A DNA stretch of 64,000 bases from Syngnathus acus (GCF_901709675.1 NC_051087.1:14934067-14998066), one strand, 5' to 3'. Shown: positions 44,371 to 56,050, counted from the first letter of the stretch. Made by a program: numbers and translations. The notes: a model not told the origin generated them from the letters alone.

Positions 44371-47300
44371 TAAATGCAAACTGGGCGGCGGCCAAAGGCA
44401 GGGACCTTGGCGGTCTGATCCCCGGCTGCAGAAGCTGGCTCTTGGGACATGGAATGCCACCTCTCTGGCTGGAAAGGAGCCCGAGCTGGTGTGCGAGGCA
44501 GAAAAGTTCCGACTAGATATAGTCGGACTTGCCTCCACGCACAGTTTGGGTTCCGGTACAAGCCCTCTCGAGAGGGGCTGGACTCTCTTCCACTCTGGAG
44601 TTGCCCACGGTGAGAGGCGTCGAGCAGGTGTGGGTATACTTATTGCCCCCCGGCTGGGCGCCTGCACATTGGGGTTCACCCCGGTGAACGAGAGGGTAGC
44701 CTCCCTCCGCCTTCGGGTGGGGGGAAGGGTCCTGACTGTTGTTTGTGTCTATGCACCAAACGGCAGCTCAGAGTACCCACCCTTTTTGGAGTCCCTGGAG
44801 GAAGTGCTGGAGGGCGCTCCTTCTGGGGACTCCATCGTTCTACTGGGTGACTTCAATGCTCACGTGGGCAATGACAGTGAGACCTGGAAGGGCGTGATTG
44901 GGAGGAACGCCCCCCCCGATCTGAACCCGAGCGGTGTTCTATTATTGGACTTCTGTGCTCGACACGGATTTTCTATAATGAACACCATGTTCAAACATAA
45001 GGGTGTCCATGTGTGCACTTGGCACCAGGACACCCTAGGCCGCAGTTCGATGATCGACTTTGTAGTCGTGTCATCGGATTTGCGGCCGCATGTTTTGGAC
45101 ACTCGGGCGAAGAGAGGGGCGGAGCTGTCAACTGATCACCACCTGGTGGTGGGTTGGCTCCGATGGTGGGGGAAGATGCCGGTCCGACCTGGCAGACCCA
45201 AACGTTCTGTGAGGGTCTGCTGGGAACGTCTGGCGGAATCCCCTGTCAGGAAGAGCTTCAACTCCCACCTCCGGCAGAGCTTTTCCCACGTCCCGGGGGA
45301 GGCGGGGGACATTGAGTCCGAGTGGACCTTGTTCCGCGCCTCCATTGTTGAGGCGGCCGACCGGAGCTGTGGCCGTAAGGTCATTGGTGCCTGTCGTGGC
45401 GGCAATCCCCGAACCCGCTGGTGGACACCGGCGGTAAGGGATGCCGTCAAGCTGAAGAAGGAGTCCTATCGGGCCGTTTTGGCCTGCGGGACTCCGGAGG
45501 CAGCTGACAGGTACCGGATGGCCAAGCGGAACGCGGCTTCGGCGGTTGCTGAGGCAAAAACCCGGGCGTGGGAGGAGTTTGGCGAGGCCATGGAGAATGA
45601 CTTCCGGACGGCTTCGAGGAAATTCTGGTCCACCATCCGGCGTCTCAGGAGGGGGAAGCAGTGCAACGTCAACACTGTTTACAGTGGAGATGGCGTGCTG
45701 CTGACCTCGACTCGGGACGTCGTGTGTCGGTGGGGAGAATACTTCGAAGACCTCCTCAATTCCACCGACACGCCTTCCATTGTGGAAGCAGGGCCTGGGG
45801 ACTCTGAGGCGGACTCTCCAATCTCTGGGGTTGAAGTCACTGAGGTAGTTAAAAAACTCCTCGGTGGCAAGGCCCCGGGGGTGGATGAGATCCGCCCGGA
45901 TTTCTTAAGGGCTCTGGATGTTGTGGGGCTGTCATGGCTGACACGTCTCTACAGCATCGCGTGGACATCGGGGACAGTGCCTCTGGATTGGCAGACTGGG
46001 GTGGTGGTTCCCCTCTTTAAGAAGGGGGACCGGAGGGTGTGTTCCAATTACAGGGGAATTACACTCCTCAGCCTCCCTGGTAAGGTCTATTCAGGGGTGC
46101 TGGAGAGGAGGGTCCGTCGGGAGGTCGAACCTCAGATTCAGGAGGAACAGTGTGGCTTTCGTCCTGGCCGAGGAACAGTGGACCAGCTCTTCACCCTCAA
46201 CAGGATCCTCGAGGGTGCATGGGAGTTCGCCCAACCAGTCCACATGTGTTTTGTGGACTTGGAGAAGGCGTTCGACCGTGTCCCTCGGGAGGTTCTGTGG
46301 GGGGTGCTTCGGGAGTACGGGGTACCGAGCCAACTGATAAGGGCGGTTCGGTCCCTGTATCACCGATGCCAGAGTTTGGTCCGCATTTCCGGCAGTAAGT
46401 CGGATTCGTTCCCAGTGAGGGTTGGACTCCGCCAAGGCTGCCCTTTGTCACCGATTCTGTTCATAATTTTTACGGACAGAATTTCTAGGTGCAGCCGAGG
46501 CGTTGAGGGTGTCCGGTTTGGGGACCTCAGCATCGCGTCTCTGCTTTTTGCAGACGACGTTGTGCTGTTGGCTTCTTCAGGCCGTGATCTCCAGCTCTCA
46601 CTGGAGCGGTTCGCAGCCGAGTGTGAAGCGGTCGGGATGAGGGTCAGCACCTCCAAATCCGAGTCCATGGTCCTCGATCGGAAAAGGGTGGAATGCCCTC
46701 TCCGGATCGGGGATGAGATCCTGCCCCAAGTGGAGGAGTTTAAGTATCTTGGGGTCTTGTTCACGAGTGAGGGGAGGATGGAGCGCGAGATCGACAGGCG
46801 GATCGGTGCAGCGTCGGCAGTAATGCGGACTCTGTACCGGTCCGTCGTGGTAAAGAGAGAGCTGAGACAAAAGGCAAAGCTCTCAATTTACCGGTCGATT
46901 TACGCTCCTACCCTCACCTATGGTCACGAGCTATGGGTCGTGACCGAAAGAACGAGATCCCGGATACAAGCGGCCGAAATGAGTTTTCTCCGCAGGATGT
47001 CCGGGCTCTCCCTTAGAGATAGGGTGAGAAGTTCGGTCATCCGGGAGAGACTCGGAGTAGAGTCGCTACTCCTCCACGTTGAGAGGAGCCAGATGAGGTG
47101 GCTCGGGCATCTCATCAGGATGCCTCCTGGACGCCTCCCTGGGGAGGTGTTCCGGGCATGTCCCACCGGTAGGAGACCACGGGGACGACCCAGGACGCGC
47201 TGGAGAGACTATGTCTCTCGGCTGGCCTGGGAGCGCCTTGGGATCCCCCGGGATGAGCTAGATGAAGTGGCTGGGGAGAGGGAAGTCTGGGAGTCCCTCC

Positions 47301-47395
47301 TGAAGCTGCTGCCCCCGCGACCCGACCCCGGATAAGCGGAAGAAGATGGATGGATGGATGGATGGATGGATGGATGGATGGATGGATGGATGGAT
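44371..47395 (+). mobile_element. Rex3 (RTE-clade) LINE copy B, young insertion
   Basis: Flanked by a perfect 13-bp target duplication GGTAATGACAAAG (44358-44370 and 47396-47408). It is 5'-truncated and ends CCGGATAAGCGGAAGAAGATG with GGAT repeats. Confidence 0.96.
44381..47335 (+). CDS. Rex3 endonuclease-reverse transcriptase, uninterrupted
   Basis: About 985 codons are open from the element's truncated 5' end to TAA 47333-47335. In order: the endonuclease start [19 protein letters not shown] (about 44441), [35 protein letters not shown]; a linker; RT with [46 protein letters not shown] (motif A), [11 protein letters not shown] (motif B), [12 protein letters not shown] (motif C) and [12 protein letters not shown]; and a C-terminal block with [14 protein letters not shown] and [12 protein letters not shown]. 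Catalytic residues of both enzymes are in place. No initiating ATG is retained. It is the best-preserved LINE in the window. Confidence 0.95.
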
Positions 47396-47408
47396 GGTAA
47401 TGACAAAG

Positions 47409-47828
47409 GTTTTTATAACTTTATGATCTGATATATAGTTCTGAGCACTTTGAAATAACAAATGTTTTTTGATATATTGCCTGAATAGCTTAATGACCCT
47501 TGTCAAGTGGCATGGTGGTACGAGATGGTGTAAAATTAGGTATTGAATTTGGCCCAGGCACATTGGCTATCCCAAAACATGTCGTAGTTCAAAATTTCGC
47601 CAGGAGATGGTGGTAAAGCTTGACATAGGGGTGACCTGATGGAAATTAACAAATCTAATAAATTAAATTGTTAGCAATTGGGAGGACACGACCTGTTCAA
47701 ACACGTAGCAACGCACAATTTTGGAATAAGAGTTTGCTATGCCATAATTTTAAGATGTAACAGCTTGAGCAATATCAATATATGTGTTTAAGTTGGAGGA
47801 ACCCATTATTGTGTTAAGTACTATTATG
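47409..47828. other. Non-coding interval, unassigned
   Basis: AT-rich sequence between Rex3 copy B and the LTR-like region. Nothing recognised; it may include remnants of the LINE that hosts Rex3. Confidence 0.4.
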
Positions 47829-48766
47829 TGTTGAGATTGATCTTTATTAGACAAGATATATGTGATTCATGTTGCAATGTTTTGACCAACCTGTACATTG
47901 GTGTTCCATCCATACCTGAATGTATTAAGTTGAGGGGAGACATTAAGGGCTAATGCTAAAAGAAAGAACGAGCAAAACAGGAAACACCTGTTTCCGGTGA
48001 TTGCTGCTTGAAGCAAGGTTGCTAAGACAACCAGTGGTTTCCAGCTGGCCTGGTCAGGGATCAGCTAAGGAACATTCTCGAAGCTTCCAGAAACTTCGAG
48101 AAAGGCCACCTCACGTGCCGGTGAGGTAATTCCGATGAGGTAATGCCAGAAGCATATAAATATGTTGCCCGGACACAGAGCGGGCGCGCTTCTTCCTAGT
48201 CAGGGCGATGGCCGTGACGCTGCCCGGAGTAAAAGAACGAAGATGGATTTTGCATTCTTTTTGAGATTGAACCAAAATCGACTAAGATGAATTTCCAGAG
48301 TCTTCGAATTGGACTTTGTCAAATTTTAAGCTTCGAGGAAGGCAGAGGAGACAGCCGCTGGGGCAGAAAGGAGATGTCGCCAATTTTACTTTTTTGGCTA
48401 GGCTCCTCACGGCCAGACCTTTCCTCTTTTTTAAACAGAATTCGGATTTTGGAACAAAGGAGAGCCGATCACTCGACTTGTTCAACCAAATAGGATTTTA
48501 GACCTTTAGTCTCCTCTTTTGTTCTGTGTGGGTGAGTCTTGTTATTTTGTTTTTTCGACTTGTAATTCTTTTTCTTGCTTATTCATTAAATCTCTTCTTA
48601 AGCCTTAATTCGGTTATCGATTATTTCGTATTAACTATGTCGAGCATATGCGGTAATTACAACTTTAAAATGTCTTTATTTCCCTATCATAGTCATTCTT
48701 TAAATCCGTTCAATTCTTTTTAAAGTGAAGACAGCTTTAATCCTTAACATCAGGAATTGTCAGATC
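47829..48766 (+). promoter_or_regulatory. LTR-like promoter region with TATA box
   Basis: TATAAATA at 48155-48162 is followed about 25 bp on by ACACAGAGCGGG and a GC-rich leader, and earlier by GGAAACACCTGTTTCCGGTG, a palindromic block. A purine tract GAGGGGAGACA lies near 47932. This looks like U3-R-U5 of an endogenous retroelement LTR, but no partner LTR, gag or pol was found and its start is uncertain. Confidence 0.35.
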
Positions 48767-49116
48767 TGGTTCGAAGTAGTTATCTTGAGCTCAGCTAGAG
48801 CGAGGGCGCTCTAGTAAATTAACGAATCCTTGAGGTCTTAACAAAGGCATCTAAAAAATATCCGTAACGTAATACCAGCATCAAACAACCGAAGGGAGCC
48901 ATCATTACGGCGCGGACATATCGACGACTTGCCTCGAATTGAGTTACTCGGCTCGCGCGTCGGATGACTTTAGCGGGATTGGCGTCGTATAGAAATTAGA
49001 TTGATTCTAGTAGAATTAATTTAACTCGGGTGGTTAGCGTACGGACTAGTCCCTTCACTGCCGGCTTATTGAACCCGTTACCGGGGAGCCGGTGCCACTT
49101 TAATAAAGTGCGCGTT
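48728..49116 (+). mobile_element. LTR1-related segment, plus orientation
   Basis: It starts with GAAGACAGCTTTAATCCTTA and TGTCAGATCTGGTTCGAA, which occur inverted at 50500-50550. The following sequence shares only scattered blocks (GGTCTTAAC, GTACGG, GCCGGCTTATT) with LTR1, so it is a diverged relative. Together with 49976-50550 it forms an inverted pair around LTR2. Confidence 0.5.
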
Positions 49117-49975
49117 TGACACCCTTAAGGAACTGTTTAATGCATGCCTGATGATTCTCTAAATCACGGACACTGCCAAAGTCGTCTAAAAATGTTCAGT
49201 ACTTGATTGTATCTTATGTTTTGACTAATGCTAGACGCCAGTTTTCGATTACTACTGAACGTTCTGGACAGAGGGAAATATTTTGCCTAACAAAGAAAAG
49301 AAACTTTGCATATTCAGGGAACATTAACAGATTAATGATGTCACAGCCAAGAAGCTCACATAATTTCGTACAAAATGACAAAATTGAAAGAATGATGAAA
49401 GAATGAGGTGCGACAGTGTATGTGCAAGAATGGAGGAGAATGTTTACAGGAAGGTCACTTGGAAATAAAAACCAGCAGGTGCCAGAGGGAGCCAGCCAAA
49501 GACTCGGCCAAAGATGATCGCCAAGGCTGAAAGACGGGATGGAAGACAACAGCCCCCACACACACCGAATCGCCTATAATCAGCACCCACTCCCATGGAA
49601 TCAAAATCTCCTGCGAACTTGCCCCACCCCAAAGACTCATCACCCATCAAACTCGGCCCACACCGGCATGTGCAACTGAATATAAGCTGACCAAAGAACC
49701 TTGAACGTTGCCTTTTCTGAATGGAGACTTTCTGCTCTTGAAGGGCCCAGCGCTGTATTGTACTTTCCTGAAAACAGAGCTTTCTTAACAAGAATTGTGA
49801 TTGAACTCAACCAACCTGTGTAAGTCTAATTTCTGCTTAAGTGTCTTAGCATTTTCCTAAATCTGAAGAAATCAAACGAGCATGCAGTGAGTAAATTGGA
49901 TAACAGGTGATTGGCAATGGCTTTTGCCGTGAGGCGCAGATAGCGCGCTCCCTAAATTGTGGACAAAATCCAACA
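49117..49975 (-). mobile_element. LTR2, right copy, uninterrupted
   Basis: The minus strand reads TGTTGGATTTTGTCCACAAT to CCTTAAGGGTGTCA (859 bp) and matches 17274-17876 plus 19030-19366. It abuts LTR1 directly at 49976. Confidence 0.85.
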
Positions 49976-50514
49976 GTTGAGACCAGCGTACGGCAGGCGT
50001 ACGTCTCTCCTATTTCTCCTTGCGGGGGTAATTGTGGGAGAACCATACAGCTCTCCTAATTCTCCTCGCAAGAAACCGAAAACGTCTTCTCTCATTGTTT
50101 GTGAGATGTTTAGGAAAATAAACCTAACAGTAACTACAGTGGTGAAAGATGGAAGAGCATTGCTCGCAAACCTAACATTCCTAGAATTTAGACAAGAATT
50201 TATTTAAGCCGGTACGGAAAGAAGATTCCTTCCGAGTCTAACCGCTGTTCAAGTAATAAATCTATTGTTAGATTAATTCCGTCATTTCCGGACACCAGTC
50301 CCTTTAAAATAAAAAAGACCCCGGTGTCGAGACCCGGGATCAAATTGATCGCGGCTGTTTCAGCGGCTTTCTTTCCTATAAGATTTGGGGCTTTTGTTAA
50401 CCGCTCGAAATAGATTTTGCTGTTTTCGTTAAGACCGCGGGGACTCGTTTATTTCCACTGGCATGCACCCACGCTAGCTGAGCTTAAGTTAACTGTTTCG
50501 AACCAGATCTGACA
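49976..50514 (-). mobile_element. LTR1, right copy
   Basis: The minus strand starts TGTCAGATCTGGTTCGAA and proceeds through CGGGTCTCGACACCGGGG to the GTACGCTGGTCTCAAC block, where it stops against LTR2. The remaining 3' part present in the left copy (11860-12173) is missing. Confidence 0.7.
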
Positions 50515-50587
50515 CTCCTTGATGTCAGGATTAAAGCTGTCTTTATTTAATAAAGAACTGAGCGGTTTACAGTATAGATAAGCAAGG

Positions 50588-53441
50588 TGACAACTCACCT
50601 TATCGTGGTGGAGGGGTTTGCGTGCCCCTATGATCCTAGGAGCTATGTTGTCTGGGGCTTCATGCCCCTGGTTGGGTCACCCATGGCAAAAGGGTCCTAG
50701 GTGAGGGGCCAGACAAAGCACGGCTCAGAACACCCCTTGTGTTGAATAAAATATATGGACCTAGTTTTCCCTCGCCCGGACGCGGATCACCAGAGCGTCC
50801 CTCTGGAGCCAGGCCTGGAGGTGGGGCTCGAAAGTGGGCGCCTGGTGGCCGGGCCTTCGCCCATGGGGCCCAGCCGGGCACAGCCCGAAAAGAAAACGTG
50901 GGTCCCCCTTCCCATGGGCTCACCACCTGTAGGAGGGGCCAAAGGGGTCGGGTGCAAAGCGAGCTCGGTGGCGGCCAAAGGTGGGGACCTTGGCGGTCTC
51001 ATCCCCGGCTGCAGAAGCTGGCTCTTGGGACATGGAATGTCACCTCTCTGGCTGGAAAGGAGCCCGAGCTGGTGTGTGAGGCAGAAAAGTTCCGACTAGA
51101 CATAGTCGAACTTGCCTCCACACATAGTATGGGCTCTGGTACAAGCCCTCTCGAGAGGGGCTGGACTCTCTTCCACTCTGGAGTTGCCCATGGTGAGAGG
51201 CATCCGGCAGGTGTGGGCATACTTATTGCCCCCCGGCTGGGCGTCTGCACATTGGGGTTCACCCCGGTGAACGAGAGGGTAGCCTCCCTCCGCCTTCGGG
51301 TGGGGGGGACGGCTCCTGACTGTTGTTTGTGCCTATGCACCGAACAGCAACTCAGAGTACCCACCCTTTTTGGGGTCCTTAGAAGAAGTGCTGGAGAGCG
51401 CTCCTTCTGGGGACTCTATCGTTCTACTGGGCGACTTCATTGCTCACGTGGGCAACGAAAGTGAGACCTGGAAGGCCGTGATTGGGAGGAACGCCCCCCC
51501 CCCCTGATCTGAACCCGAGTGGTGTTCTATTATTGGACTTTTGTGCTCGACACGGATTTTCAATAATGAACACCATGTTCAAACATAAGGAATAGGTTTG
51601 CACTTGGCACCAGGACACCCTAGGCCGCAGTTCGATGATCGACTTTGTAGTCGTGTCATCGGATTTGCGGCCGCGTGTTTTGGACACGCGTGTGGAGAGA
51701 TGGGCGGAGCTGTCAAGTGATCACCACGGGGTGGTGGGTTGGCTCCGATGGTGGGTGTTGGGTTCACAACATTTATCTGAAAAGAATCTCACAGAGGCAG
51801 GAGATGTGTTCGATGGCAAGCGACTTCTGCAGAAGGGCGCAAATCAGACACACACCAAGTGTGGCTGAGATTCGCGCTCTTGCTCCTGTTTGGTCGTGCC
51901 TTTTATTGAGGAACAACAATGGGGCAAGTCTACATGAATGCATAGTTTCTTAGACAGGAAGGACATTCCATAATTACATCTCATGACCACAGAACAACAG
52001 AGATACTATTATGGAAAGAGCAGTATGGTCGTCTCATGACTTTAGCTTAACAAAGACGTAGTCTTAGTGCCCCTGGGATGCATACCTCTGTGGCGTACTC
52101 ATGACTTCTACTTAAATAAGACGTTTGTCTGCTTCAGCCATCCCATAACAACCTCAAGCTAACTAGGGAGTATAGCGCGACTCATGACTCCAGTCAAGAG
52201 CTCCTCAGCCAGCCATATGCTCCCAAGTCATTATCACGAAGTCAAACTGTCACATACTGTGGAAGATCTTGCACACATAAGTAGATACATAGAATCCAAT
52301 GATAAAAAATATATTTTTCCCAACAGTGGGGGAAGATGCCGGTCCGAACTGGCAGACCCAAACGCTCTGTGAGGGTCTGCTGGGAACGTCTAGCAGAATT
52401 CCACGTCCCGGGGGAGGCAGGGACATTGAGTCCGAGTGGACCATGTTCCATGCCTCCATTGTTGAGGCAGCTGACCGGAGCTGTGGCCGTAAGGTGGTCG
52501 GTGCCTGTCGTGGCGGCAATTCCCAAACCCGCTGGTGGACACCGGCGGTAAGGGATGCCGTCAAGCTGAAGAAGGAGTCCTATCGGGCCATTTTGGCCTG
52601 CGGGACTTCGGAGGCAGCCGACAGGTTGGCCAAGCGGAACACGGCTTCGGCGGTTGCTGAGGAAAAAACCCGGGCGTGTGAGGAGTTTGCCGAGGCCATG
52701 GAGAATGACTTCCAGACGGCTTCGAGGAGATTCTGGTCAACCATCTGGCGTCTCAGGAGGGGGAAGCAGTGCACCGTCAACACTGTTTACAGTGGAGATG
52801 GCGTCCTGCTGATCTCGACTCGAGACGTCGTGAGTTGGTGGGGAGAATACTTCGAAGACCTCAATTCCACCGACACGCCTTCCATTGTGGAAGCAGGGCC
52901 TGGAGACTCTGAGGTGGACTCTGCAATCTCTGGGGTCGAAGTCACTGAGGTAGTTAGAAAATTCCTCGGGGGCAAGACCCCAGGGGTGGAAGAGATCCGC
53001 CCAGAGTTTTTAAAGGCTCTGGATGTTGTGGGGCTGTCCTGGTTGACACGCCTCTGCAACATCGCGTGGACATTGGGGACGGTACCTCTGGATTGGCAGA
53101 GTGGGGTGGTGGTTCCCCTCTTTAAGAAGGGGGACCGGAGGGTGTGTTCCAACTAAAGAGGAATCACACTCCTCAGCCTCCCTGGTAAAATCTATTCAGG
53201 GGTGCTGGAGAGGAGGGTCCGTCGGGAGGTCGAACCTCGGATTCAGGAGGAGCAGTGTGGCTTTCGTCGTGGCCGTGGAACAGTGGAGCAGCTCTACACC
53301 TTCGGCAGGATCCTCGAGGGGGGATGGGAGTTTGCTCAACCAGTCCATGTGTGTTTTGTGGACTTGGAGAAGGCGTTCGACTGTGTCCCTTGGGAGGTTC
53401 TGTGGAGGGTGCTTCGGGAGTACGGTGTGCCGAGCCAACCA
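50588..53441 (+). pseudogene. Rex3 LINE copy C, with 5' leader, solo LTR inside, 3'-truncated
   Basis: The 5' leader (CTCACCTTATCGTGGTGGAG, CATGCCCCTGGTTGGGTC) precedes the ORF, which becomes recognisable near 51020 ([19 protein letters not shown]). Frameshifts occur near 51310 and 51500, the solo LTR sits at 51756-52325, and an in-frame stop at 53154-53156 follows RVCSN. RT continues to [10 protein letters not shown] at 53441 and is cut there by CAGGGATGAGAA. It shares the one-codon deletion YFEDLNSTD and the LTR site with copy A. Confidence 0.92.
51756..52325 (-). mobile_element. Solo LTR, TGTTGGG family, copy 3
   Basis: The minus strand reads TGTTGGGAAAAATATATTTT to TGTGAACCCAACA, flanked by GTGGG (51751-51755 and 52326-52330). 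The duplication is the complement of CCCAC at copy 1, in the corresponding place of the other Rex3. Confidence 0.92.
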
Positions 53442-53479
53442 GGGATGAGAACAGCAAATGATAAAAAATACTGAAAAGT

Positions 53480-53720
53480 AGCCAGGGTCTGGGGGCTGCA
53501 TGCCCCACTGGGGGGGGGCCTGTGTCCCCACCCACTTGCCGCAGGGGGCCAGGGGCCACAGGCCCCCCCAATGGGGGCCGCAGTGGGCCGGGGGCAACAG
53601 GCCCCCATTGGGGGCTGCAGGGGCCACAGGCCCCTATTGGGGGGCACAGGGCCCACAGCCCCCCATTGGGGCCGCAGGGGGTCAGGAGCAATGCCCCGGA
53701 CGGGGCTCAGGGGGAAAAGC
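53480..53720. repeat. G-rich imperfect tandem repeat
   Basis: Units of the GGGGCCACAGGCCCCCA type, partly palindromic, with many G-runs of three or more on the plus strand; it could form G-quadruplexes. Open frames across it are compositional. Confidence 0.8.
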
Positions 53721-53925
53721 TCCCTGGAAACAGTATAACAACCCCAAAACCATTAATTTCATCACTCAATTTCAACAGTTTTGTTAAAAAAATATTCCTG
53801 CTTGGTGGGCTACCAAGGTGAATATAATACAGTCAAGCCTCGGTTTTCGACCACAATCGGTTCCAGAAGGCGGTTCGAGAAGCGAGTTGGTGGAATTCCG
53901 AATCTATATTTTCCCATAACAAATA

Positions 53926-55026
53926 CCGTTATTTCCCATGCATAATGCGCAAACTTTAACTAATTTATTGTCCTAAAATCTGGGGTGCGCATTATGCATG
54001 GGTACAACAATTTTTGAAAAAAATCCCCCTCGAAATAAAACTTGAAATCACCTTTCTTCTTGTTTGTTGTCAATCGCGCATCGCATTCAGCCATCCTGCC
54101 CAACACACTTAGTCAGTAAAATTCATAATTGACGACACATCGTTTGATGCGATGGTGCGATCCTTGATGGTGTGTTATTGTCAAATATTGTTTGTTTTTT
54201 AATCTCCATCGCAGACCGGATATCATACGGAGGCCGCCATGACAGTATGCGCAGAACGGATGCGCAAGACACGTCAGCTATATAAAGAGCGAGAGTTCAG
54301 TTCTCTACCTTCCATCCATCCATCCATTTTCTGAACCGCTTAGTCCCCACGGGGGTCGCGGGAGTGCTGGAGCCTATCCCAGCCGTCATCGGGCAGTAGG
54401 AGGGGGACACCCTGAACCGGTTGCCAGCCGATCGCAGGGCACACAGAGACAAACAACCATTTGCACTCGCACTCACACCTAGGGACAATTTGGAGTCTTC
54501 AATCGGCCTATCAAGCATGTTTTTGGGACGTGGGAGGAAACCGGAGTGCCCAGAGAAAAGCCAGTACTCTACCTATTAGTTTCAATTCACAGTTTAATTA
54601 GCAGTTTCAATCAGCAAATAACAAAATGCGTATTACAGGTAATATTTTATTTCACAACACTTTGCCTTGTCCCTTTCTTCTCTGCTGTTCACTTCAAACA
54701 CGCTCCATACGAACACAATGCTCTTGTATCAGACGCTTGCTCGATCACCTGCTCGTTTGCTGTCACAATGTACCCTACACAAATCCGAAACATTTCTTCG
54801 CTATCGAGTTTGCTAGCGCATGCGCAGTGATACTGACCGGCAGAATAACATCCGGTTGTTCCCAAAGATGATCTTTTTTCTGAAATAATTTTACGTTTAC
54901 GGACTTAAGTAAGAGTCCAAATTTGAGTGCGTATTATACATGGGTACAGGCTTTTTTCCAGCATCGACATGCCATTTTTAGGGTGCATATTATGCATGGG
55001 GGCGTATTATACATGGAAAATTACGG
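53926..55026 (+). mobile_element. Non-autonomous TA-target DNA transposon, copy 3 (opposite orientation)
   Basis: Termini CCGTTATTTCCCATGCATAA and its inverse are flanked by TA (53924-53925 and 55027-55028). The interior is shared with copies 1 and 2 in reverse orientation (54650-54800 block). SINE family 2 copy b is inserted in it. It lacks the SINE-1 fragment carried by the other two copies. Confidence 0.85.
54309..54565 (-). mobile_element. SINE family 2, copy b, head missing
   Basis: The minus strand keeps the body from GGCTTTTCTCTGGGCACTCC to the GGAT tail. Flanked by CTCTACCT (8 bp) on both sides. The tRNA-like head is absent, as expected for 5' truncation by LINE-type insertion. Confidence 0.88.
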
Positions 55027-55459
55027 TAATGGAAAATTTTTAATCCCTTCCAAGACTTTAAGCATTTTTTCATTTGCGAATTTTTGTCAGATCGCGCAAC
55101 CGCAGCGCACCACCGAACGCCCACCGTAGCGCGTCGCCGACCGCGCAACTGCACTGCGCTCGTTCGACTTGTCTATTTCCCTGGCACGATCCTCGTCTTT
55201 TTTCTCTAATACTTTCTCCATGCAGGCTAAAACGTTTGATAATTAGGCAAATGAGTAGGCCAATGATGTGACAAAGTAGCGCCAAAATGCTGCCGAAAAT
55301 AAGGTGGCTGTTGTCGCAATACTGCTGCCAGCCGCTCCCCCCCAATATAAAAACAATTTTCTCAACGGATCTACACGATTCACGAAAATGATACTCCCGA
55401 CGGAAAAAAACACGGAAATCCGCGGATCCGCGGAAGATTCTCATCCCTGCATCGTGGAC

Positions 55460-56050
55460 AACACCTCTGACCCCCTCCATGACTTTATGCAATCCCTGGG
55501 GAGCTCCTTTAGCAGCAGACTATTACACCCACGGTGTAGGAAGAAAACATTGCGCAGGTCCTTCTTTCCCACTGCCGTCAGACTCTACAACAGGGGTCTC
55601 AAACTCCAGTCCTCGCGGGCCGCATTCCGACATGTTTTCCAAGTTTCCCTCGTTAAACACACCTGATTCAATTATCAGGCTCCTGCAGAACGTGAGGATG
55701 AACTGATCATTTGAATCAGGTGTGTTTAACGAGGAAAACTTGGAAAACATGTAGGAATGCGGCCCCGGAGGACTGGAGTTTGAGACCCCTGCTCTACAAC
55801 ATGCGTGGCGCCTGATAAAATTGTGTTTCGTCTCTACCGCTACTGGTGGCACTTGTCTTTGTCCTTGTTTGTTATTTATCCTTTTTAAATTTGGCACTTG
55901 TATTCTTGCACTATTGTACGCTGCTGTGACAAGTAAATTATCCCGCTGTGGGATGAATATAGTTCTATCATCATTTATAACCCAGAAGTTGCACTGTACC
56001 ACAGTAGCTATATTGCACCTATTTTGTCGTTATTCTTTGTATTTTTAATT
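55460..56050 (+). mobile_element. Rex1-like LINE 3' end
   Basis: Starts in the C-terminal RT tail (HDFMQSLGSSFSSRLLHPRC, SFFPTAVRLYNRG), interrupted by a 201-bp miniature element, then a 3' untranslated region (GACAAGTAAATTATCCCGCT). Confidence 0.7.
55591..55791. mobile_element. hAT-type miniature foldback element (201 bp)
   Basis: Near-perfect inverted ends CAGGGGTCTCAAACTCCAGT / ACTGGAGTTTGAGACCCCTG and a perfect 8-bp duplication CTCTACAA on both sides. Almost the whole element folds into a hairpin. Recently inserted into the LINE tail. Confidence 0.95.

Larger units (their letters stand above)
53834..55290 (+). mobile_element. Tigger/pogo-like terminal segment, split by miniature transposon
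   Basis: A TA followed by CAGTCAAGCCTCGGTTTTCG and CGGTTCCAGAAGGCGGTTCG resembles the Tigger terminus. It continues after the insert at 55027 with ATGGAAAATTTTTAATCCC. The other end and a transposase are not found. Confidence 0.65.
53442..55459. mobile_element. Possible hAT element bounded by CAGGGATGAGAA ends
   Basis: CAGGGATGAGAA at 53442 and the inverse TTCTCATCCCTG ending at 55459 could be termini. The right end carries the palindrome TCCGCGGATCCGCGGA, also present at 61100. Flanking 8-mers differ (GAGCCAAC, CATCGTGG) and the flanks are different LINEs, so one side must have been rearranged. It includes a G-rich repeat, a Tigger-like end and the miniature transposon copy 3. Confidence 0.4.

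Noticed and set aside
46091-46870. Antisense ORFs opposite Rex3 (also 7397-8203)
   Set aside because: Shadows of the GC-rich RT frame on the other strand; no independent homology.
53500-53821. Gly/Pro-rich ORFs in the G-rich repeat
   Set aside because: Compositional; every frame of a GGGGCC-type repeat is open.
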